This document shows, piece after piece, positions 1-7,200 of a stretch of 11,492 bases of DNA. Below the pieces are notes generated by a model, which saw nothing but the letters and a program-made list of their open reading frames with translations, ran no database searches and had not been told where the DNA came from. Numbering within the stretch: the stretch's first letter is position 1; every line of letters starts with the position of its first letter. This stretch comes from Flavobacteriales bacterium CG18_big_fil_WC_8_21_14_2_50_32_9 (GTDB taxonomy: Bacteria > Bacteroidota > Bacteroidia > Flavobacteriales_E > Vicingaceae), in assembly GCA_002770955.1 (NCBI GenBank), contig PCUH01000295.1, forward strand, positions 209 to 11,700, given 5' to 3'. Position numbers and translations under genes: made by a program.

Positions 1-50
1 CCGACCTTAAGGTCGGGACTAAAAACCAAATAACGAAAGGGCTTTAGCCA
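1..50. repeat. REP-like pair of GC-rich palindromes, left end cut by window edge
   Basis: Bases 1-16 (CCGACCTTAAGGTCGG) are a perfect 16-bp palindrome. The right arm continues as GACT, so the full element could be longer, but its left flank is outside the window. About 24 nt further on, GGCTTTAGCC (41-50) is a second small inverted repeat with 4-bp arms. Paired GC-rich palindromes in an AT-rich intergenic region resemble REP/BIME elements. A rho-independent terminator for an upstream gene is the alternative, but no T-run follows the first palindrome. Confidence 0.5.
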
Positions 51-212
51 CATTATATGATAAAAGAGAGTAGTTAGAAATGCTTAAAGTAGTAGGAATT
101 AAGGGATGCTGTGTTGAATAAATGAAAGTATTACAAATGCGATTGAGAATTAATCATTCATTATTGAAAATTAAATGATAGGTTTTTTCAAAAATAAATG
201 AAAAATAGGTAT

Positions 213-242
213 TTTGTTGCTAATATTCTTAGGAATACTTTG
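213..242 (+). promoter_or_regulatory. Possible distal promoter for aroQ
   Basis: TTTG at 213-216 is followed after 19 nt by TACTTTG at 236-242. The spacing fits the Bacteroidota -33/-7 arrangement, but the -7 box is one base short of TAnnTTTG. It would give a leader of about 85 nt. This is a weak candidate, secondary to the box at 303-310. Confidence 0.25.
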
Positions 243-281
243 GAGCTAGGAATATTTAAAAGTGCCTAAAATACTTAAAAG

Positions 282-310
282 TTTAAAAGATTAAAAAATT
301 CCTAAATTTG
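282..310 (+). promoter_or_regulatory. Probable aroQ promoter (-7 box TAAATTTG)
   Basis: TAAATTTG at 303-310 matches the Bacteroidota -7 consensus TAnnTTTG exactly and ends 20 nt before the aroQ ATG. A partial -33 element (TTTA, 282-285) lies 17 nt upstream of the box. This would leave a leader of roughly 15 nt without a Shine-Dalgarno sequence, as is usual in this phylum. Confidence 0.45.
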
Positions 311-330
311 TTCCCAAACACCAACTAGTT

Positions 331-756
331 ATGCAACTAATTATCATTAATGGTCCTAATTTGAATCTCTTGGGAAAACGAGAACCCGAAATTTATGGTT
401 CTACTTCTTTTGAGGAATATTTAGCTACCCTGAAAAAAGCCTTTCCAACAGTGGCGTTAAGTTATTTTCAAAGTAACATTGAAGGAGAAATTATTGACAA
501 ACTCCATGAAACAGGGTTTTCTTATGATGGTATTATATTAAATGCTGGAGCTTACACACATACATCAATAGCTATAGCAGATGCCGTTGCCTCCATTAAA
601 ACCCCTGTTATTGAAGTACATATTTCCAATGTGTTTGCAAGAGAAAAATACAGGCATCACTCCTTTATTTCTAAACATTGTGCTGGTGTTATTGTTGGTT
701 TTGGATTAAGCTCATATCGGCTTGCTATAAATTCTTTGATTAATACCTCAAAATAG
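331..756 (+). CDS. aroQ: Type II 3-dehydroquinate dehydratase (3-dehydroquinase)
   Basis: Converts 3-dehydroquinate to 3-dehydroshikimate, the third step of the shikimate pathway to aromatic amino acids, in the cytoplasm. The 141 residues are the usual length for this small flavodoxin-like enzyme, which in the family forms dodecamers. The N-terminal signature INGPNLNLLGKREPEIYG (6-23) carries R17 and the catalytic Y22. NAGAYTHTS (71-79) supplies N71 and H77, EVHISN (95-100) the general acid H97, and the stretch after it R104 and R108. These line up one for one with the Mycobacterium tuberculosis enzyme residues R19, Y24, N75, H81, H101, R108 and R112 as I recall them. The ATG starts right at the conserved strand, so no other start is plausible. 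The gene stands alone, 237 nt before the efflux operon, with its own promoter candidate. It appears complete and functional. Confidence 0.97.
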   Translation: MQLIIINGPNLNLLGKREPEIYGSTSFEEYLATLKKAFPTVALSYFQSNIEGEIIDKLHETGFSYDGIILNAGAYTHTSIAIADAVASIKTPVIEVHISNVFAREKYRHHSFISKHCAGVIVGFGLSSYRLAINSLINTSK

Positions 757-771
757 ATTTTTATTTATTTT

Positions 772-867
772 TACGAATACACACTTTAAGTTACATTTTT
801 TTGTACGAATAAATGTAATCTGTTACACTTTTACAAAGGAATAAATGTGATACAACACACTTTTCTG
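772..867. repeat. Three degenerate 32-bp tandem repeat units
   Basis: Units at 772-803, 804-835 and 836-867 are in exact 32-bp register. By hand alignment, units 1 and 2 agree at 20 of 32 positions and units 2 and 3 at 21 of 32. Units 1 and 2 both open with TACGAATA. Units 2 and 3 share GAATAAATGT near the start, and ACACTTTT falls at the same register in both. A possible fourth, decayed unit begins with AAGGAA at 868. A spacing of 32 bp is about three helical turns, as expected for a row of regulator-binding sites on one face of DNA. The array lies between aroQ and the TetR-led efflux operon. Confidence 0.5.
791..818. promoter_or_regulatory. 28-bp near-palindrome, candidate TetR-family operator
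   Basis: Outer arms TTACATTT (791-798) and AAATGTAA (811-818) are perfectly complementary, and a GTAC palindrome (803-806) sits exactly at the centre. Overall 12 of 14 base pairs of the dyad match. A related but poorer 28-bp site (8 of 14 pairs symmetric, 21 of 28 bases identical to the first) lies 32 bp downstream at 823-850. Dyads of this size upstream of a divergent or leading tetR gene are typical operators. The assignment to the adjacent regulator is inferred from position. A weak stem-loop after aroQ is the alternative, but its arms are AT-rich. Confidence 0.45.
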
Positions 868-980
868 AAGGAAAAATAGTAGAATCAAATTATACTACCT
901 GACAATCAATTTGTTATACTGTTTTCCTTTTTTTAGGAAACATTTTATACGTTTTTCGTTTCCAATATCAAACTTATTTC

Positions 981-988
981 TACTTTTG
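981..988 (+). promoter_or_regulatory. -7 promoter box TACTTTTG of the tetR-efflux operon
   Basis: TACTTTTG matches TAnnTTTG exactly and ends only 5 nt before the tetR ATG at 994. No clear TTTG is found at the -33 distance; the region around 955-961 is only T-rich. If this box is used, transcription would begin at or within a few bases of the start codon and the message would be essentially leaderless. Confidence 0.4.
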
Positions 989-993
989 TCGCC

Positions 994-1623
994 ATGGAAA
1001 TTTTAGAAAAAGAAAATGAACTGTTGATGGCTTGCACAGCACTTTTTATGAAATTTGGTGTAAAAAGTCTAACTATGGATAATATTGCATCTCATTTAGG
1101 AATCTCAAAAAAAACAATTTATCTCTATGTTTCTGATAAAAAAGATTTGGTAAATAAAGCTGTAAGCTTACATATAAAAAACGAAGAATGTTTAATTACC
1201 TCTCTTTGCTGTGTTGACAAAGAAAACGCAATAGATGAGTTATTGGATATTAACCAAAAAATGAGTGAAAAACTTCAAAGCATCCAGCCTGCTGTGATGT
1301 ACGATTTACAAAAATTTTATCCTGAGGCATGGAAAATAATAGAAGACCATAAAACGTGTTTTGTTTCAACTATTGTAAAAGAAAACATTGAAAAAGGCAT
1401 AAAAGAAGGACTTTACAGAGAAAATGTTAATCCTGTAATTATTTCTAACTTGTATGTTGTGATGGTAAATAAAATATTTGATACGGATCTTTTTCCTCAC
1501 ATGGGTTTTGATTATCGAACATTACATTTAGAAATGGCTCGTTACCACATTAGAGGTATTGCCAGCAGAAAAGGAATAGAATATTTAAAAGAAAAATTAG
1601 CACAAACAAATCAAGAATTTTAA
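994..1623 (+). CDS. TetR/AcrR-family transcriptional regulator, probable repressor of the efflux operon
   Basis: A 209-residue DNA-binding regulator, a normal length for the TetR family. The N-terminal helix-turn-helix domain spans about residues 8-55: the first helix (NELLMACTALFMKFGVKSLT, 8-27) is followed by MDNIASHLGISKKTIYLYVSDKKDL (28-52), with the typical recognition-helix pattern G-I-S-K-K-T-I-Y. The remaining all-helical part would be the ligand-binding and dimerisation domain; it diverges too much to suggest a ligand. The stop codon is followed after only 2 nt by the tolC start, so the regulator is co-transcribed with the exporter it most likely controls. The dyad and 32-bp repeats upstream are the obvious binding sites. 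The chosen ATG leaves the usual short N-terminal extension before the HTH. There is no Shine-Dalgarno sequence, and a -7 box sits almost on the start. Confidence 0.93.
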   Translation: MEILEKENELLMACTALFMKFGVKSLTMDNIASHLGISKKTIYLYVSDKKDLVNKAVSLHIKNEECLITSLCCVDKENAIDELLDINQKMSEKLQSIQPAVMYDLQKFYPEAWKIIEDHKTCFVSTIVKENIEKGIKEGLYRENVNPVIISNLYVVMVNKIFDTDLFPHMGFDYRTLHLEMARYHIRGIASRKGIEYLKEKLAQTNQEF

Positions 1624-1625
1624 TT

Positions 1626-2990
1626 ATGAACAAGTATTTTCTAACCGTTTTATTGGTTATAATAGTTTCTATTGGTAGCAAAGCTCAAGATACACTTTCA
1701 TTTTCTTTAAAAGAAGCTCAGGTGTATGCCATACAACATAATTATCAAAATCAGAATGCACTAAAGGACATTGAAATTGCTAAAAAGAAAGTTTGGGAAA
1801 CAACAGCCATAGGGTTGCCTCAAGTTGATGCTCAAGGACAAATTCAACGGTATATTGATATTCCTACTCAAGTTGCGTTGGCAAGTGCATTTAATCCTGC
1901 AGCTCCTGAAGGAAAATTTACAACCTTTCAATTTGGGTTGAATTATAGTAATTCAGTTGGAATTCAGGCTTCTCAATTGCTTTTTGATGGTTCTTATATT
2001 GTGGGTTTACAAGCCGCAAAAACCTATAAAAATTTATCCATCCATTCTCAAATTAAAACAGAAATTGAATTGAAAGAAGCTGTTTCTCAAGCCTATTACA
2101 CGGTATTGGCAACTATAGAAAACGCCAACGTATTAGAACAATCGCTTGATGCTGCTGAACGTATTTTAAAAGAAACAAAAGCACTTTATAACGAGGGATT
2201 AACTGAAGAACAAAATGTAGATCAATTAGAATTAAACGTAAATGCCTTGAAAACTTCTTTAGGCATAGCTGAAGGACAACGAGATTTTGCTAAAAAAATA
2301 CTCAATCTTCAGTTAGGAATAGATATTAATGTCCCTACTATATTAACAGAAAATTTAGCCCTACTAGTTGAAAATGAAGCAACCCCGTCCCGATTGCTAT
2401 CGGGAGCTATCGGGGCAGTAAAACAAGAATTCAACAAAGAGAATCATATCGATTTTCAGTTATTAACCACAAATATGCAACTTACACAATTGAATTTACG
2501 AAAAGAAAAATATTCGTTTTTACCTTCACTTTCGGCATTTTTTAGTCATCAACAACAAAATTATAGCAATGAATTTGATGTATTTAGTGGAGGAAGATGG
2601 TTTCCTGCAACCATAGTTGGTGCAACATTAAGAGTACCAATTTTGTCAAGTGGTAGTAGATTATCAAAAGTATCTCAAGCAAAAATTGAAGTAGAAAAAA
2701 TGGAAAACACATCTAAAGAAGTGGAACAAACTCTAAAATATCAATCGGAATTAGCAGCATCAAATTTTGACACAGCCAAAGAAACTTATGACAATCAGAA
2801 AGATAATTTGGCTTTAGCAAAAAAAATATATGATAAAACAGAAAAAAAATACAACGAAGGAATTGCTTCGAGTTTAGAACTTACGCAAGCACAAAACCAA
2901 TTGCTAAATGCCGAAGGTAGTTTTATTAAATCAACTTTAGATTTATTGAACGCCAAAGCAACTTGGGATAAATCTTACGGACAAAAATAA
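1626..2990 (+). CDS. TolC-family outer-membrane efflux protein
   Basis: Outer-membrane channel of the tripartite exporter encoded by this operon. The 454 residues are normal for the family. A signal peptide is visible (about 1-20, cleavage after SKA before Q21). The mature part has the two-fold OEP repeat: the first half runs about 25-235 with long coiled-coil segments (for example ELKEAVSQAYYTVLATIENA and the AERILKETKALYNEGL stretch), the second about 265-450 with the matching EKKYNEGIASSLELTQAQNQ motif near the end. The gene lies 2 nt after tetR and 33 nt before the fusion protein. One oddity is at residues 253-264 (TPSRLLSGAIGA), in the linker between the two repeats: this stretch is encoded by a GC-rich palindromic element (2383-2415) quite unlike the surrounding AT-rich codons. 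The frame stays open through it, so the channel is probably functional. Confidence 0.93.
   Translation: MNKYFLTVLLVIIVSIGSKAQDTLSFSLKEAQVYAIQHNYQNQNALKDIEIAKKKVWETTAIGLPQVDAQGQIQRYIDIPTQVALASAFNPAAPEGKFTTFQFGLNYSNSVGIQASQLLFDGSYIVGLQAAKTYKNLSIHSQIKTEIELKEAVSQAYYTVLATIENANVLEQSLDAAERILKETKALYNEGLTEEQNVDQLELNVNALKTSLGIAEGQRDFAKKILNLQLGIDINVPTILTENLALLVENEATPSRLLSGAIGAVKQEFNKENHIDFQLLTTNMQLTQLNLRKEKYSFLPSLSAFFSHQQQNYSNEFDVFSGGRWFPATIVGATLRVPILSSGSRLSKVSQAKIEVEKMENTSKEVEQTLKYQSELAASNFDTAKETYDNQKDNLALAKKIYDKTEKKYNEGIASSLELTQAQNQLLNAEGSFIKSTLDLLNAKATWDKSYGQK
2383..2415. repeat. Palindromic GC-rich element inserted in frame inside tolC
   Basis: CCCCG (2383-2387) pairs with CGGGG (2411-2415). Nested inside, TCCCGAT (2388-2394) pairs with ATCGGGA (2399-2405) across a TGCT loop, leaving GCTAT as a 3' bulge. 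The word GCTATCGGG also occurs twice in tandem (2396-2404 and 2406-2414). The element shares its TCGGGA arm with the palindrome at the start of the window and is far richer in GC than its surroundings. It encodes about 11 residues without breaking the frame. This resembles dispersed palindromic repeats that insert into genes. Confidence 0.55.
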
Positions 2991-3023
2991 AATCAATAAC
3001 AAACCATTGCTAATCAAAAAATT

Positions 3024-4190
3024 ATGAACAAGTACAAAAATTTAATTATCATCAGTATAGCAGCAATGTTAATTGCTTGTGGAGATGGAGAAAAATCCAT
3101 TGACGCAATTATAGCTACAAACGATCTTGAAGTGATTAACGCAAAGAAAGTGGAGCTTATAAATAAACAACATACACTTTTAGATGAAATAGAATTACTC
3201 GATAATGCTATTGCTGAATTAGATTCTTCATTGTCTTTAGCAATGGTAACTACATTGAAAGCGGAAACTACGTTGTTCAATCATTTTGTTGAAATTCAGG
3301 GAAGTGTTCAAACCAAAGAAAACATTATTATCTATCCTGAATATGGCGGTGTGTTGACACAGATTTTTGTGAAAGAAGGTCAGTTGGTGCAAAAAGGAGA
3401 AACTTTAGCAAAAATTGACGATGGAGGTTTGAACCAACAACTTTCTCAAATGGAAACACAACTGGCTTTGGCAAAAACCACTTTTGAACGTCAGGAAAGA
3501 TTATGGAAAGATAAAATTGGTTCGGAGATTCAGTTTTTACAAGCAAAAACCAATTTTGAAGCACAACAAAAAGCCGTAAATCAAATGAAACAACAAGTTG
3601 CAAAAACAACAGTTTCAGCACCTTTTAGCGGAGTTATTGATGATGTAATTTCTGATCAAGGTCAGGTTGTTTCACCAGGAATGCATCAGTTGTTTCGATT
3701 AATTAACCTTTCAAATGTATATGTTGAGGCTGAGATTCCTGAAAATTATATCAGTAATATCAAGAAAAATGCAACAGTTAATGTCTATTTTCCAGTGCTA
3801 AATGATACTGTAAAATCAACAATCAGACAAATTGCCAACTATATTAATCCAAACAATAGAACATTTAAAGTGGAGGTTGCGATACCTAATGAGCAACAGC
3901 AAATAAAACCAAACATGACAGCAATACTTAATATTACTGATTATATAAATGAGAAGGCATTGGTGTTGCCACAACGTGTAATTTCTGAAAATGCTGAGGG
4001 GAAGCAATTTGTATATACAATTAAAAAAGGAGACCAAAACATTTTTATTGCACAGAAAAAGATTGTTACCATTGGAAAATCTCAACATGGAGTTTCAGAA
4101 ATTATTGATGGAATTACAAGTGGAGAAATCATAATTAATGAGGGAGCTAAAACGGTTAAGGAAAGTGAACAAGTGTTGATTAAAAATTAG
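3024..4190 (+). CDS. Efflux RND transporter periplasmic adaptor (membrane-fusion lipoprotein, HlyD/AcrA family)
   Basis: Links the RND pump to the TolC-like channel across the periplasm. The 388 residues start with a lipoprotein signal peptide whose lipobox is LIAC, with C19 as the lipidated cysteine, so the protein should be membrane-anchored by lipid. Residues about 28-72 form an N-terminal charged coiled coil (AKKVELINKQHTLLDEIELL). The adaptor core follows: first half of the biotinyl-lipoyl domain (about 100-132, with GGVLTQIFVKEGQLVQKGE), a short alpha-hairpin (136-193), second lipoyl half (194-222, VSAPFSGVIDDV), a beta-barrel (about 223-300, including IKPNMTAILNI) and a membrane-proximal domain to the end. 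The gene sits 33 nt after tolC and 28 nt before the pump. The ATG is preceded by an A-rich leader rather than a Shine-Dalgarno sequence. Substrate specificity cannot be inferred. Confidence 0.94.
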   Translation: MNKYKNLIIISIAAMLIACGDGEKSIDAIIATNDLEVINAKKVELINKQHTLLDEIELLDNAIAELDSSLSLAMVTTLKAETTLFNHFVEIQGSVQTKENIIIYPEYGGVLTQIFVKEGQLVQKGETLAKIDDGGLNQQLSQMETQLALAKTTFERQERLWKDKIGSEIQFLQAKTNFEAQQKAVNQMKQQVAKTTVSAPFSGVIDDVISDQGQVVSPGMHQLFRLINLSNVYVEAEIPENYISNIKKNATVNVYFPVLNDTVKSTIRQIANYINPNNRTFKVEVAIPNEQQQIKPNMTAILNITDYINEKALVLPQRVISENAEGKQFVYTIKKGDQNIFIAQKKIVTIGKSQHGVSEIIDGITSGEIIINEGAKTVKESEQVLIKN

Positions 4191-4218
4191 AAGTAAAAAA
4201 TAAAACTAAAAAATTAAC

Positions 4219-7200
4219 ATGGCCAAATCAAAAAAAATAAAAGAATTTGCAATTGCATCATGGGCTATTGACAATAAAATGACCATCTATTTAATGATAG
4301 CCATTTTATTAATAACAGGTATTTCAGCTTATTATGCAATGCCCCGAGAAAGTTTTCCAGAAGTGAAAGAAACTAAGATTTATATTAGTTCTGTTTTTCC
4401 AGGAAACACTTCGGAGGACATGGAAAAACTAATTACCAATCCTATTGAAGAAGAATTGCAAAATTTGAGTGATATTATAAAAATCACTTCCACATCTCAA
4501 GAAGATTACTCTATTATTACGGTTGAGTTTGGCGATAGATATTCTGTTGAAGAAGCAAAATCCAAAGTAAAAGATAAAGTAGATATTAAAAAAGCAAGTT
4601 CAGATTGGCCAACTTTTAATGGCTCTAAAATAGAACCCAAAGTTTTTGATTTGAACATTGCTGAAGAAATGCCCATTATTAACATTAATATTTCGGGTGA
4701 TTATCCTGTAGAAAAACTCAAAGAATATGCTGAATATTTAGAAAAAAAGATTGAATTGTTGGCCGAAATAAAACAAGCGGACATAAGAGGAGCTCAAGAA
4801 AAAGAGGTTGAAATAGCATTAGATGTATATAAAATGACAGCATCTAAAGTAAGTTTTGATGATGTTATAAATACCATTTCTAGAGGAAACACAACTATTT
4901 CTGCTGGAAATATGGTAATGGATGAACAACGAAGAACGATTCGAGTGATTGGAGAAATTGAAGAAGCTAAAGAACTTAACGCCTTTGTTGTTAAAAATGA
5001 GCATGGAGCAGTATATTTAAGAGACATTGCTTCTATTGCATTTAAAGAAAAAGAAAAAACAACCTATGCCAGGTCTTTTGGTAACCCTGTGGTTATGCTC
5101 GATGTTAAAAAGCTTTCAGGAAAAAACATGATAGAAGCTGTCGAGAAAATTAAAGTTATTTTGGAAGATGCTAAAACCAATTACTTACCTAAAGATTTGA
5201 GTATTACTACTTCTAATGACCAATCAACCAAAACAATAAATCAGGTAAATGATTTGGTTAACAACATCATTTTTGGAATTTTATTGGTAGTTGGCGTGTT
5301 GATGTTCTTTTTAGGATTTAGAAATGCCTTGTTTGTTGGTTTTGCGATTCCTATGTCCATGTTTATGTCATTTACCATATTGAATTTAATAGGTTATACA
5401 TTAAATACCATGGTGCTTTTTGCATTGGTAATGGGATTGGGAATGTTGGTAGATAATGGTATTGTGGTGGTAGAAAACGTGCTTCGATTGATGCAAAAAG
5501 AAAACATGAGCAGAATAAAAGCTGCCAAACGAGGAATTGGAGAAATAGCAACACCCATTATTATTTCAACAGCCACAACAGTTGCAGCATTTGTTCCACT
5601 TGGTTTTTGGCCCGGAATAATGGGAAATTTCATGAAAATATTCCCTATTACCTTGTCTATTGTTTTAGGGTCATCTCTATTTGTTGCCCTATTAATTAAC
5701 TCCATGCTTACTTCTGATTTTATGAAAACAGAAGAAAAGGATATGACAAAAAAATTCTTAATCAAAACCACTTCTATTCTTTTTGTTTTAGGAGTAATTA
5801 GTTTGTTTATTGGAAATAGTTTCAAAGGATTAGGAACGCTCATGATTTTTTCATCCATCATACTTTGGGTATATAAACTCTTTTTGGTAAAAGCTGCTGA
5901 TTATTTTCAAACGGTTTTGTTAGTGAAGATGGAAAATGGATATCAAAAATTTTTATCTTTTGCTTTGAAAGGAAAAATGCCATATCTGTTTCTTTTTGGG
6001 ACTATTGGGTTGTTGTTTCTTTCGTTTGTTGTGTTTGCAATTGCACAACCTAAAGTAGAGTTTTTTCCAGATAACGAACCCAACCAAGTGTTTGTTTATA
6101 TTGAATATCCCGAGGGGACAGACATCAGTAAAACAAACCGACTTACTAAAGAAATAGAGCAAAAAGTATATGCTGTTGCAAATAATTATAAAGATAAAGA
6201 GGGTTATAATTATTTAGTGGAATCAGCTGTTTCTCAGGTGGGCGAAGGAGCTGGAAACCCTCAAACAGATGGAGGTTCTAATGCAGAAATGCCTCACAAA
6301 GGGAAAATAACTGTTTCGCTAAGAGAATCAAAATTGAGAAGAGGAAAAAACAGTAAAGAATTTATGGAAGAAGTGCGTGATGCAGTTGGGTCATATCCAG
6401 GAGTTAATATTTCAATAGAAAAAGAAGCAGCAGGTCCTCCATCTGGTTATCCGCTCAATATTGAAATTAGAGGAAAAGATTATAATGAATTAATAAGTAC
6501 AGCAAAAGAGTTAAGAGATGCCATTAATAAATTAAACATCCCAGGAATTGAGGGATTGAAAATTGATGTAAATAAAAGCAAACCAGTTACAGAGGTAACC
6601 GTAGATAGAAAAAAAGCTGGAGAATTAGGCATTTCTGTTGGTCAGGTTGGTTCACAACTCAGAAGGTCACTATTTGGAGAAAAAGCAAGTGTTTATAAAA
6701 AAGACGGAGAAGATTATGATGTGTATGTGCGTTTTGATGAATTGTATAAACACAACACAAACACACTTTATAACCAACGTGTAGTGTTTCGAGATCCATC
6801 TAATGGGCAAATAAAAGACATCCCTATTTCCACATTAATAACAACAAACAATACCTCCTCTTATACAGCTATTAAACACAGAGATTTGAATCGTATAGTT
6901 ACCTTATATTCTTCAGTTAAAACAGGATATAATGCGAATGAAATTGTAGGAAATGTAAAATCTAGGTTGTCGAATTTTGAAACACCTGCACAGGTTGATT
7001 TTTATTTTACAGGACAAATGGAAGAACAAGAAAAAAATATGTCTTTTCTAATGACAGCCTTGTTTTCTGGATTAGGATTAATTCTGTTTTTATTGGTATT
7101 ACAGTTTAATTCTTTTTCTAAACCCTTAATTGTTTTGATGGCGATTGTACTCAGTTTTATTGGCGTGTTGTTTGGTTTGGTAATTTTTAACATGACATTT

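Larger units (their letters stand above)
1..330. other. Non-coding leader region upstream of aroQ
   Basis: No reading frame of useful length was found on either strand here. The stretch is strongly AT-rich apart from two short GC-rich palindromes at its left end (1-16 and 41-50). Its right half is A/T-rich with repeated ttaaaag-like words (around 256, 275 and 283) and contains two candidate promoter boxes. Any gene to the left lies outside the window, so whether the palindromes end that gene's transcript cannot be judged. Confidence 0.7.

Noticed and set aside
772..867. Regularly spaced 32-bp units as a CRISPR-like array
   Set aside because: The units abut without spacers, are only about 63-66% identical and number three; no cas genes are nearby. 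A regulatory repeat explains them better.
923..940. TTTCC...GGAAA inverted repeat as the main operator
   Set aside because: The arms are only 5 bp and T-rich with an 8-nt loop; the 28-bp dyad at 791-818 is much stronger.
5394..5861. 155-codon open frame on the - strand inside the RND pump gene
   Set aside because: It is fully antisense to a well-conserved gene, has no recognisable domain, and long antisense frames are common opposite membrane-protein genes. The same applies to the shorter - strand frames within the operon and the protease.
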